Shown one piece after another: positions 11,401-23,900 of a DNA stretch of 64,000 nucleotides; the stretch's first letter is position 1, and each line of letters opens with the position of its first letter. The notes under the pieces are model-generated. The model was given only the letters and a program-made list of their open reading frames with translations. It had not been told where the DNA came from and searched no databases. Location of the stretch: assembly GCA_030549775.1 (NCBI GenBank), contig CM060172.1:61112023-61176022 (forward strand), in the 5' to 3' direction. Origin of the DNA: Tamarix chinensis. Taxonomy: Eukaryota > Streptophyta > Magnoliopsida > Caryophyllales > Tamaricaceae. A program made the position numbers and the translations under genes.

Positions 11401-14400
11401 AATGAATATTTATTCTTAATATGTGAATAGTGAACAAATAGTTGGCAGCAGCGAGCCGGATGATTTCCTACAGAGAAGTGCTTACTGGTTGTGGTTTATT
11501 TATTTATTTATAGGCTTATCTTGATGCCAAACAATGTCGGTACAAGCCAATTCACAATTTCCATAGGTTATACATTTTGTTTGACAAAGACCAAGCAACT
11601 GAAAGTTTGGCAGTTGGCCCAAAAAAAGATGTATGGGCCTCGAGAGACAAGAACATGAAGAAATAAAACCCAAGGATCAAAGCATTGAGTAACATAATAA
11701 AGTAACTTCTCCTTTTCGTGTATATAGATGAAGAACCACAAAACAAAACAAAAAAGTGAATGGTTGAAGTGGCTTTTGATAGAGTAAATTCATGTAATTT
11801 CACTAATGTTGATATGTACTCTGAGCTTAAAATGGTTGAAGGGTTAAATATAGTTCCTCTAATGCAAACTATACCAAGCTTGCAACAAATAACAGTGCAG
11901 CTCGAACATTTCCTAGTCTTCAACGTGAGGAAAGAGCTAGATGGCTGTGCATAGAGTTCAGTTCTAGTGTTTTCGATGATCCTAGTGTATCACTTTGACC
12001 TATTGTTTTAGATACAAAAATCCCCTGTCTGCGAATATAAACTCCTACCTCGTTTCATTTGACCAACTGATGATAACATGTTCTCTTCGAGATGAATTTT
12101 GTCAAGTATTTTTATTTGCTACATCCCTTATTAGTAGGATATTTGAAAGTCCGTACCACACAGGTACATATTAACATTTGATGGAACTAATGAGTGTATT
12201 AGTAACCAACTATGGAGTTATTTTTTATTTTTCTATGTTTGTTTTATTACATTTAAAATGGAAAAAAAATGAAATATTTTGCATATTTTTAGAATTTTTT
12301 CTTGGGAAATTATTTTAAGTTTTTTATGTAACATTTTAAAAAATTTCTAAATAAAAATTTGGCATTAGTAACTGAGTTTATGGAGTTTTTATGATATTTA
12401 TAAACTTATAGAATCTTTCATACCTAATATTTTATTTTATTTTAATTTTTTATTGAATATGTAAGGGTATTGAAATAATAATAACAAAAACAACAATGAC
12501 TGACGATGGTGGTGGTGGTGGTGATCAACTTTTCTTATAATTTTCATTTTAGGAAACCAAAAATAAACACTTTCTAAGATTTATTTTCCGCAAAACTTTT
12601 CCGACAACCAAACAAAGGAAAGACAATTAATTCCCCCCATTTTCTTCCCTTCATTTTTTTCCCTTTTCATTTTCCTTTCCACACCATCTTCCATAAACCA
12701 AATGAAGCCTTACAAGTTCATATTTCATCAATGAATCGCATAACTATATCATTATCAACACTTCTCCATTTTTCCCAAATCTAAAATTATCTTTTCACAT
12801 GATTATGGAGTAATTTTGGCTGCACCAACTAATTATAATGATATTAAAAATCCTTTGTATTAGAATTTGATAACAGAAAGTTGTTTTCTAATAATAATAA
12901 TTATTATTATTATAATGATGGTGGTTTAAAACACATTTAAAAATTGAAAACTAGTTTTTAGAAACACCTATACTTCAAAACAGAAATTGATATCAGTTTT
13001 GTGGAAAACAAAATCCAAAAAGTGTACTGAATGAGCCCTAATAATGTAAGCTTTTGTGCATCAATGCACCTGCTAATTCTTTAACTATTTTGTTGCTGCC
13101 CAGATATATAGACAGGTCTATAATTAAAAAAAAGAAGGGAAGCAAAATGTAGTAAGTATAATTATTATTATTATTATGGTGGTGGTGGTGGTGGTGGTTT
13201 AAAACACATTTGAAAATTGAAAACTAGTTTCTAGAAACACCTATACCTCAAAACAGATTGACATTAGTTTTCTGGAAAACAAAATCCAAAAACCATACCG
13301 AATGAGACCTTATAACGTGAGCTTTTGAGCAGCAATGCACTAGTTGATCCTTGAACAATTTTGTTGCTGCCCAGATATATTGACAGCTCTATAATTAAGA
13401 AACAGAAGGGAAGCAAGATGTAGGAAACACATTTGAAAATTGAAAACTAGAAACACTTAATACTTCTAAACGGAATTTGATTTTCGTTTTCTAGAAAACA
13501 TAATCCAAAAACTGTACTGAATGCGCAATAATAAGGTAAGCTTTTGTGCAGCAATGCAATTGTTGATCCTTTAACAATTTCGTTGCTGTCCAGATATACA
13601 GACAGGTCTATAATTAAGAAAACACGGAAAGAAAAATGTAGGAAGTATTGATGGCAGGTGAAAAAGGAAGGGATAAAAGTACTCGCCTTGATGCTTTCAG
13701 CTGCAGCCCACTCTTTCAAAATTTCTTGGTCCACAGAGACAACTGCTACCAAGCAGGAATTCAAGCCATCACCTGGAAATATGCCAATGTGAGAAAGGAG
13801 ATGCACTTGACAAGCTCTGCAAACCAAAGAAGTCCAACATACCATACACAAAGCACTGGGCAACAAATTTGCCTTTTGCATATACGTTCTCAATCTTCTC
13901 CGGTGCAATGTACTCGCCCTGTGCCAGCTTAAAGATGTTCTTTTTTCTGTCATAATGAAACAGACATTTCACATATCCATTAGCCAAATTAGTTCACTGT
14001 GAAGTAGATAAACTAATGGTCTATCTTGTTTGTTCCATGGTGTCTACAAAGGATTCTCGATCCGTCAAGTTGGTTTTGAAAGACTCATTCCCCCTCTGGT
14101 AAGGCACTAAGACCCAATTGAAATTATCTATTGCTGAAAAACAAGGTTGTGAATAGAGGTTTAGGTTACATGCTTTAATGTCTTGCTGAAAACAAACCTT
14201 GTATTTGGGAGTTAATGCTACCAACTATTCAAGAATGCCCTAAAATATCCACTAGAGAGTCCTGAAATTGTTTATAGTTATCATCTTGTTTGTCTGTTGA
14301 TTGTAGGCCCCTTAGCCCTCATGTACATGCCTTTAATAATATTTTTCTGATCATCTTCATGATTCGCATAATGGTATTATGCATAAGCAGGCCCAGCTTA

Positions 14401-14964
14401 GGCCTGGGCAAACTAGGCCTGGGCGTGGATATAATAGAGGGCCCAGGAAGGCAGTTAGTGTTGGTATAAAATAATACACACTTGTAAACAAAATGTGTGC
14501 CTTGGATAAATGGTCTGATGTGCAAGATTTTGTAGATAGGCTGGCTAGATGACAGGCATTCAAGACTTACTGGTCGCTGGCCACATCTTCAATTCATTAA
14601 TTTTTACACAAGCTGGTCACCATTGTAAGCGCCCCCAACTCCTTGGGGCGACCGATTTGTTTGTTTTGAAGGCCATTTGCACCATGGCTTTCCTAATGCA
14701 TTATAAAAAATTTATAGAAATATCATGGCATTTAATTTTTTTCCCTCTAGTATCTTGCTATTAATATTAAGGGAAAATGTACCGAACCCTCCAATTTTTG
14801 GCAAAATATACAATATAATCCTTAGTTCTCAGAAAAAGATCATATAAATCCAAGTTCACACCATTCCGCACCATAATCTCCATATATTTCTAAGGTTAAC
14901 TCTGTCAATCCATTGAAACTTCAAAAATTATCCTACAAAACAAACATAATGTTAAATAGATTGT

Positions 14965-14996
<32 letters not shown>

Positions 14997-17900
14997 AGAG
15001 GGTTTTATTTGAATTAATTTGAAAAGTCATGATTGTTGAATTGGTGCCTTTTCATTTGAATTAATTTGAAAAGTCATGTTTGTTGAATTGGTGCCTTTTC
15101 ATTTGAATTAATTTGAAAAGTCATGATTGTTGACTTGGTGTCTTTTCATTTGTTCATTTGAATTAATTTGAAGAGTCATGATTGTTGATTTGGTGTCTTT
15201 TCAAAGAGACTTCATTAATTCTATAAATAGCCCCCACCATCAACCGAAAAGATCAATTTTGGAAAATCAGATTTTTTCAGAAATTCCAATAGATCTCTCT
15301 CTCTATACTTTTTCGATTCATATATTCCTAGTTGAGTACAAGCATAACGTTGCGTTCGTTGAAATCCTATTAGATTAAAGTGCTACATCTGATAGGAACG
15401 AAAATCCGTTCTATCCTGGAAGACGATTGTTCACAACCTTGAGCACCGTGTGAGGGAGCAAAATCGTCTTAAGGACACATCGTGAATTCGGTGGGCTCGG
15501 ATAAATTATTTCTGGTATTTTTATTATATTTCTATACTATACACCCAACACATAATACACTTATACTACATCCATTCCATATGACACTTATACTAATTGC
15601 ATTTCTTTTTCCTCCCATTTTTATGAAAAGAAAGGTTAACCTTTTTATTTATCAAGAATTATAAAGAAATCTTATATTTCCTAAGTGTCTATCTGGTTTG
15701 AGGTGAATGAAATCATTCACTTCCGTTCACCTCCTTTGAAAACTTATTTACAAACATTTACATGAAGGTTAAAAGTTCGCCCTAATTTACCCTAAATCAC
15801 CCCATATTTATTAACCCCATTTTGGGGGCTAATCGGGGTGAAGGATAATACTTATATAACCTTCATTCACCCCAATCCAAACGTAATTAAAATAACTTTC
15901 ACCCAACATTTTAATATATTCATCCCAATTTGCCTCTATTCCCTTTACCTAGGTAAATTTTCAATATTTACACTCACCCTAATTCACCCCAATCCAAACG
16001 AACTACAAAGAAAAAAAGAAAAAATATCTTCAAATTCTTTAGAAATACTCCCAGATTCTTTGAAAAGTTCAACAATATTATAAGATTCTACAATTTATAA
16101 TATTTATAAAAAAATAATATTAATAATATCCAAAAAAAATTTAAAATATTACAAGGTTCATCATAAATGTAAAAAAACTTATAAAATTTTATAATAAATT
16201 TGAAAGTTATATAAAACAATTGAGATGAACAAAATCTTCACAAATGACAAAAATATCATTTACACTAAATAACTAGCACTTTGAATACCCAATCTTAAAT
16301 AATTGAAAATGACAAAGACATTCCTAGTGATTACGATAAAAATGGAGTGGCAAAAATACCCTAGCACTTTAATTACCAATTTTTTTTGTAAATAAACTAA
16401 AATAAAAAAATTAACCTCTACATCAACAATGCTAATACATTTAGAAAAATGATTATCTAGTGCAAAAGATATTTTTATCATTTTAGCATATCTAAGAAAA
16501 TTCGGTACTTAAAGTATTTGACGCAAAGGGTATTTTAATCATTCTACTTTTATTATAGTTGTTGAGAATTGTTATTGTTATTTTAAATTATTCAAGAAAA
16601 ATGAGTATTCAAAGTATTAGAGTTATTTAACTTATTTTGTCCATATTTTTGTCATTTCAATATATTGTTCCTCATTTTTCTAAGCATGTTTATACTTATG
16701 ATGCAATTTGATAAGTTTTTTTTACATCTATGACAAAATTTATAATATTTTAAGACAATCATCAATATTATTAGATTATGTCGAATGTCAAAAAATTAAG
16801 ACTTTTTTATTTATAAAATTTTGGAAATTCTCATAGAATTTTAATTTTTTTAAAATAATTTAAGCACATTTTTATTTATTTTTTCAGAATTTTAAGATAT
16901 TTTTCATATTTTGGAGCTTTTTTATATTTTTTAATAAATTAAAAGGAGAATATTTTTTTTTATATTTTATAAATGATAAGGTGAGGAAATAGGTTAAGAT
17001 TAATTAGGGCATTTTAGAAAATTTGACTAAAAAAATAAGAGGGAAAACAGCTAAGAAAAAGGAGAGAAAGTAATAAAGTATAAGTGCGCTTCTTTTTTTA
17101 TAAAAAAAAAATTAACGGAATATAGACGAAGGGTTATGTGGTGCCGGAATGTGTAAATTATAGTTTTAAAAGCCAAATCGGTAATCAAATAGGTATCTAG
17201 TAATAATATGAAATACCCCAAAATTCCAATTTAGGAAATATGGCAAAATAATGATTTATTAGGGAAATTAAGTATATAAATTATTTTATTAAAATAAAGG
17301 GGAAATTAATTGAGGAAAATAAAGAGAAAATAATAAATAAATTATTTAGAAAAGTTTGGACATTTTATTAATTAAAATAGAAATTAACGAAAATTTATTC
17401 CAATAGCCCAAATTAATCTAAAAAGGGGATTAGTTATTATTTTCTAAATATTTTTATTTTAAGTAATAATCTAAAATGCCAAATACCCAAAAATATCCCA
17501 ACCCACCTATTTCTTTTTCCTTTTTCCTTTTTCCTTCTACCTTTTCTTCTTTTCTTTCCTTTTCCCTTTTTCCTTCTTCCTCTCCTTTCTCCTTTTCTTA
17601 TTTTTCTTTTCCTTCTCTTCCCGGTTAGGGCCAGCCCGCTGCCCAAACTCCCTTCTCCTCCCTGTCCCGCGCAGCCAAGCCCGCCCCAACTTCCTTTTTT
17701 TTTTCTTTCGCCCATTGCCCCAGCCGGCCGGTCCTCTCTTTTTTTTTCTTTCCTTTCCCTGGACCGTCCGGTTCACCCCGTCCCTGTCTCCTTCTTCCTC
17801 ACGCGGACTGCAACCCCAACCTGCAGTCCTGCGCTTGCCGACGGCCACCTGCTCCTTCCGACTGTCCTTCCCTGCCGCCCCCGTCGTTTTCTTTCCATTT

Positions 17901-20900
17901 TCGACCCAACCTACCCGTCCTCCCTCCTCACGCGTGCTGCCATCCCTTCCTTTTTCCCCCACCCTGATCCAAACGTTCCCTGCAATTTCGCAGGGCAGGC
18001 ATAACCGAGCTTCCTTTTCGCAAGCCCAGAAATCTAGCCTATAAATACACCCCAAGGGCAGCCATAACCGAGCTTCCTTTTCGCAAGCCCAGAAATCTAG
18101 CCGTTCGCCGCCGCCGCAAAAGCCGCCCACCAAAACCTTCCCCGCACCTCCCTCTACAAAACTAAGCCACCATCCTCCCCTATCTTAACCTTCACGAGCC
18201 GCCCCAGCCGTGCAAAGTTGCCAACCCGATCAGTCATCACCAACCCTGCGCCGCCGTCCGCCGCCAATCCTGCCCTAACCAGCACCTCCTCCACCCTCCA
18301 AAACAATTAGAGGATTTCACCCTACCTCCCTATACCTCCAGCTCCCCTGCCTCCCTCTCCTACTACCTTCTCCACCTTCGGCCACCGTGCCAACCGCCGT
18401 GCACCACCACCTCCATTTCACCCCTCTCCACCTGTTGCACCTTCCACCACCTCAAACACCCCTCCACTTCCCCTCCTTTAGCCTACATATCCATCTTTCC
18501 ACCTCTCTTCCTCCTCCACCGCCGCCGCCACCGGTTCCGCCACCAACCTTAGGTGGTACTCCAACTCCCCCAGCCCTTAAACTATTTTCTATAAGTGTTA
18601 ATAATTTTTAGTAATATTAATAGTATTATCCTTAATATTACTATTATTATTATTCTTATTGTTATTAGTGTTGTATTATCATTATTATTATTATTACTAC
18701 TACCATTATTAATATTATTAGTATGTAACACCTTTATTACCTCACCTAATTTCAGGAATATTTATAACTATGGCATGTTATTTAAAAGGGTTACAACTTT
18801 AGTACTAATAAAGTGATCTTTATTATTATTAATATTACTACTACCACTGCTAGTATTATTATTATTATTTTCTTACTAAATCTAATTTGGCCATTATCAC
18901 TAAGATTACCACTAAGACGAATTCTAGGGCCTCCATTAGTATTAACCCTAAGACGAAAGCTACTACTAATATTATCACCATATCTATTATTAATACTAAT
19001 ATTATTTAATACCACTACTACTATAAATAATATTATTGTTAACTTGTTTCTTGCCAATATTGTTAATACTAACCTTGTCCATTATCACTTTTTATTATTA
19101 ACATAAATATTTGGACCCTTATATTATTATTACCATTTTGGTTACTATTATTATTATCACTATTTTACTATAACTAGTATTAGTACTATTATTAGAAGAA
19201 ATAAAGCTATTAGGTTTAATAATGTAAATATAGCTATATATATTAAAATAAATATAATTTGACTAGTAATATCTAGCAGGCTAACTTGAAAATAAAATCT
19301 CTAGTTTTCACGTGTAATGCTTCCTTTAATAATAACAACCCTAATCTTAGACTAAAATAAGGAATAATAGTATTTTTGGTAGGAGGGAAACTAATCCTTA
19401 GTTTTACCCTCTTATAGATGAATTAAGCGAAAACCCTAAGGAGGCGTAGGAGCGTGCTCCAAGCCCGATGTCGTTTTAGGTAAGGATGTAGCTAAGGCCC
19501 ATGTATGTTGTGTGAATTGTATGTCTTGGATGCTATATATCATGCAATGTCGTGTATCGTGTGATTGTCATTAACTTGTCTTATGTGTAGCGCAGCTTGG
19601 AGTTGAGGTATGTGTGTATGTGTTTTCTTATGACATGAATATGATATGTATATATGGTGATCATGATGTGATATGATATGACCCTCTAGGACATGCATGC
19701 TAGGACAATTGATAATATGATATGGGAATGAAAGGACAAAAAGAAAGAAAATGGAAAGTGAGTTCACTAAGGGGGATATGAGGTTGACCAAAAATAAATA
19801 AGAGATGGGAACCATACATGGGAATCATAAAATTTGCATGGGGACTTTGGGTGTTTTCATGGGATGGATAAAACTTGCATGGGGATGATCTTTACGTGAG
19901 AAAAGTTGTTTTAGGTTGTAAATAAGCTAAGGGGAGGGTTGTGGAGTGATTGGAGACTTGGGATGAAAAATAATATGTAGGTTGGTGTAAGGGTGTATAA
20001 GGGACCCGATTAGGGTTTTGGGAGGAAGCACTAATCTGGAAAAAAATGTGGAAGTAAAAGCAATTAAGGGAGAGTGGAGTACGGGTTAAGAGTGGGAATT
20101 TATTATGTAAGGGGTGAGTACGGGTGTCATGGGAGAGAAGAAATATTGAGTGAAAAATAGAGAGGTTACTTATGGGAGAAGAAATGTACTAGAGTTTGAA
20201 GTAGCCAACTAGGGTTTTTCCGGTCACATGCGAAGTCAAGAGGTAAAGTGATATGTTTTGGGGCTGGATCTAATTGACATAAGGTGTGGGGCGATGAATG
20301 AAGTAATGGTAGTGTAAGTAAGAGAGAGTTGGGCCACATAGGTCCAATTAGGGTTTTCAAGGGAAAACCCTAGAGGGTGATAGTAGGTGGAGTTTGATGT
20401 CATGAGGTGTTGGGCCTTAACCCACACCCTTAGCAGTTGGTTTTTCATTATGTATAAGCATAAGGGGGAATGGATGTCGGGGCGTGATAAGGGACGCAGG
20501 AGTCTCAAGATATGGGACGGGCCCCATTGAGAGGATAGAAGTAGAACGTTGATGACATGCATGTCAAGGGTGTAATGTTTATCGAATAAGACACGAATAA
20601 GATACTATCCATTTAAAGAGAAAAATTGTTGAGCTAGGCCCAAACCGGTCCACCGGCAAATAATAGTGACCAGAAGCCGGGGTGCCATGGAGATTGTTCC
20701 ACCGGCAAATAATAGTGGCCAGAAGCGTTTTGCCCTGCATGATTTCCGGTCCACCGGCTATAATAATAGGGGATTATGTGCTCAACAAACCAAAATAATG
20801 AAGCTAAGCCATGGAAAATACACTAAGTACTTACAATGAAACACCATGTGAGTTGGGGCCAGACCAGTCCACCAGCGAATAATAGTGGCCAGGAGCATTC

Positions 20901-23900
20901 TGCCCTGGAGATCGGTCCACCGGCGAATAATAGTGGTCAAGAGCGTTCTGCCCTGTATGTATTCCAATCCACTGGCTATAATAGTGGGGTTCCCGTACTC
21001 ACATGGATTAATAAAGAGTATGTGTGGAATGAACATATTGTTAAGGGGACTAAAGAATAAATTACCTAAAAAGTAACCCGGCCTTATTACATGTATTATT
21101 GTATGTTGCCTATATGATCATTCTTATGTTATATGCTCTATATGTCGGCCTTAGCGCATCTGTTACCTTACTCAGTACGTAACGTACTGATCACTCGTTT
21201 CATGGGTGCTACTCATTCCCATGAGCAGAAGACCCATCTGAGAGTTTGTGCAGGTTGGGGATGACGTCTTCGATGCCTACGACAATTACGAGGCATCGGG
21301 CAGGGCTGAGCGTTGAGACTAGATCTGACTTGGGGGATTGAGAACGACTCGGTCGGACTCTGTTTTCTTTTATTGGACTATATATTATTTTATTTTAGCT
21401 ATGTGATATCGTATGATGCTTTATGTTTTGAAAAACTCTAGTTACTTACTCTTTGGATTGTAATTCTAAACCGCACTCTGATTTCTGTATGACCTGCATT
21501 TTATTAATGCCTTGTGTTTTTATTAATGACTTGTGTTTGATGTTAACCTTGTTTAGCCTTAGCACTTAATGCTGGAATGGTAGGAGTGAACCAATCTGGT
21601 ACTAAATGTGGCGGTAATGCCCCCGAGTTTACGGTTTTGTCATTTCGCTTTCATGAAACCTTTTTAGTAAAACGAAATTTTTTAGTAGTAAATTTGGGGG
21701 TGTTACATAATATTTGGCTAAAAAATGTGAAATATGTAATAACATTAAACTATATAAAAATTTGATCAATTCTATCCCCTTTTTTTGACTGATTTTTTGA
21801 TTAATTAACCAGTTCTCACTAGTCACATCAGTTCTTGATCGGGACCGGTATATGGGATGTAGCTAGTGACCTGAGTAGTTCACTAATTAGACCAGATACC
21901 AACTAATCTGGTCTGGTTTTCAAAACTATGGTGTAAAATAAGTTAAATGGTGAATTCCAAAAACTCAAGTTATTTGGGGCATTTTCACAAATATTGTTAG
22001 TCCTAGATTATTAAAATGTTTATTTTTTTTACATCATTTTTTTTCCTAAGTTAATGTCTAAAGTAATGTAGTAAATTCAATAATTTTTAAATTTTGAAGT
22101 TTTTTTTTCCAAAAAGTTCTATAAAAAATTAAGATTTAAAAAAAAATCTTAAGATTAAAATATTCTCAAATGAGCTTACAAATTATGTGCTAGTAAATTT
22201 TTTTTATTATCTTATATATCTATGATTAAAAAAAGAAACTTACATAATGGCATTAAAGTGGAAATAAACTAAAAATGTCATTGTATCACTTTAGAATTAT
22301 TTGAACGCATGGTTCATAATAGTATTAGATTAAATATCATGGTACCTAAATAAAATTTATTCTACTTCTAAACTTTTTATTTTTTAATAAACATTGATTA
22401 GCCTACATAGGTCATTTAATATTTTCGTAAATTAGGTTAACTATCAATGTACCCAAATAAAAGTTATTTTATTTTTAGTTTATTGATAATATTGTGTTAG
22501 CTTATAAATGTCATTTAATATTTTGAACTATATTGACTATAAAATTACTAATGTGTACAATAGCACTAGTGACGTTAAAGAAGGTAGATACATCACGGTA
22601 TGCATTTACCCCAAACAATTTCTTCAAAGGCAGTTTCAAAAAGCTGCACGTGCACGTTACGAGCCCATATGAGATTTTAGAGAGGCAAGGCTTAATACTT
22701 ATGCAATAGATTTACCTAAAGATTTAGGTGTTATTTTTATTTTTATGCCCCGTTTGGATTGGGGTGGATCGGGGTTAACGAAGGTGAATCAATTGATTCA
22801 CCCCGTTTGGCTACCCATTTTAAAAATTATACCTGGGTGAATCGGGGTTAATATTTTACCTTCTTTCGCCTCCATTAACCTCGTTTTTGTTAACCTCCGA
22901 TTTCGGGGGTAACCGAAGTGGAGGTAGAAGAATAAGTAAAATTTTGACTGAATCAGACCAAAATGCCCCTGAACATAAAACCCTATTTTCCTGATCAGCT
23001 TCTCCAGTCTGCTCGACCTCCCTATTTTCTCATTCACAGAATCGCAGAGCCTCAACCTCCCTCCCTGCCATATTCTAATCTGCTCGACGAAGGGTAATCT
23101 CCTGCAACGACTACTGATTTCGATGACCGAAGCTACGCCGACAACCAAACTTGCACAGGTAGCAGCTATAGCATCCAATTCTCCTCTCATCTCCCATCTT
23201 CTCGTCGATAACCATGTTTGCTTCCCTACCTTTTATTTTATTTTTTTTGGTCGATTTTGATGTTAAACAGATTATGCTTGCTTTTTAATTTAATTGTGCT
23301 ACCTGATCTGTGATTATTCTCCATTTATGAGTTGAGTTCATTATCTTTTCTGCGGCTTAGAAAATCAGAGATTGCTTTCATCCAGATGAAAAATAGTTGA
23401 ATCCCTCCCTTCAATAAGTAAAAAATTAATGGTTGTTATTTTGTGCTATTTAGTTGCTCGCTTCACTTTTATCATTTCAAAATTTGAGGGCTATATATTG
23501 CATTATTTTCTGTTAGTATCTGTGCAGCATTCTTTACCATATTCTTTCAGTTTTTTAGTTTTCTTTTGTTGGTCTTTTCAATTGCTTTGGCTTGTTTTAA
23601 TTAGTTTCCCATTTTTACAGTTTGAACCGGAGAAGTTCCATATGCATGTTGTGAAATTGGCGGCAACTTATAATGGTTTTAGATTGTTTAGTTTTAAGAC
23701 TTAACTGGGATGATTTGGCAAGCTTGACATGTCTTTGCTAGCTAGTGTTCAGTACTTTCCAGAGACTACGTGAGTCCAACCTCCAAATTCAAAAATATGA
23801 AAAGAAACACATATTGAAACAACAACTAACCTGCTAGGAAGGGTTTGAAATTTTGTTTAATAAAGCAGTAGCAGAAGAAAAAAAATGAAGAGGACAGGAC

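Larger units (their letters stand above)
13947..17208 (-). other. LACS6 intron 18, donor-distal part (before the solo LTR)
   Basis: Contains a short imperfect inverted GGCCCAG/CTGGGC cluster (14388-14452), a TA tract (about 14966-14996), a 47 bp repeat array with a TATA box (15003-15230) and a Harbinger-like MITE (about 15690-16005). The remainder (16010-17208) is AT-rich with no recognisable gene. Confidence 0.6.
17209..21707 (+). mobile_element. Solo LTR of a Ty3/gypsy element, 4.5 kb, TSD TAATA
   Basis: It starts TGAAATACCCC and ends GGGGGTGTTACA, and is flanked by TAATA on both sides (17204-17208 and 21708-21712). The terminal sequences match the LTR adjoining gypsy coding sequence at 47206-51117. 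In order it holds a pyrimidine-rich block (17500-17780), a promoter with TATAAATA (18040-18047), a CCACC-rich stretch, ATT trinucleotide tracts (18600-19200), two clusters of three hairpin units (20650-20990), the palindrome CAGTACGTAACGTACTG (21173-21189), and a TCATTCCCATGAG segment. No internal domain is present, as expected after LTR-LTR recombination. It lies antisense in LACS6 intron 18. A 4.5 kb LTR is very long for plants but within the range known for Tekay/Del-type and Ogre elements. Confidence 0.9.

Noticed and set aside
13648..13932. 94 aa plus-strand open frame
   Set aside because: Antisense shadow of LACS6 exons 19-20.
17437..18133. Minus-strand frames rich in Lys/Arg/Gly (198 aa and 92 aa) and an opposing 109 aa frame
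   Set aside because: They arise from the pyrimidine-rich U3 of the solo LTR; the composition is repetitive and no domain is visible.
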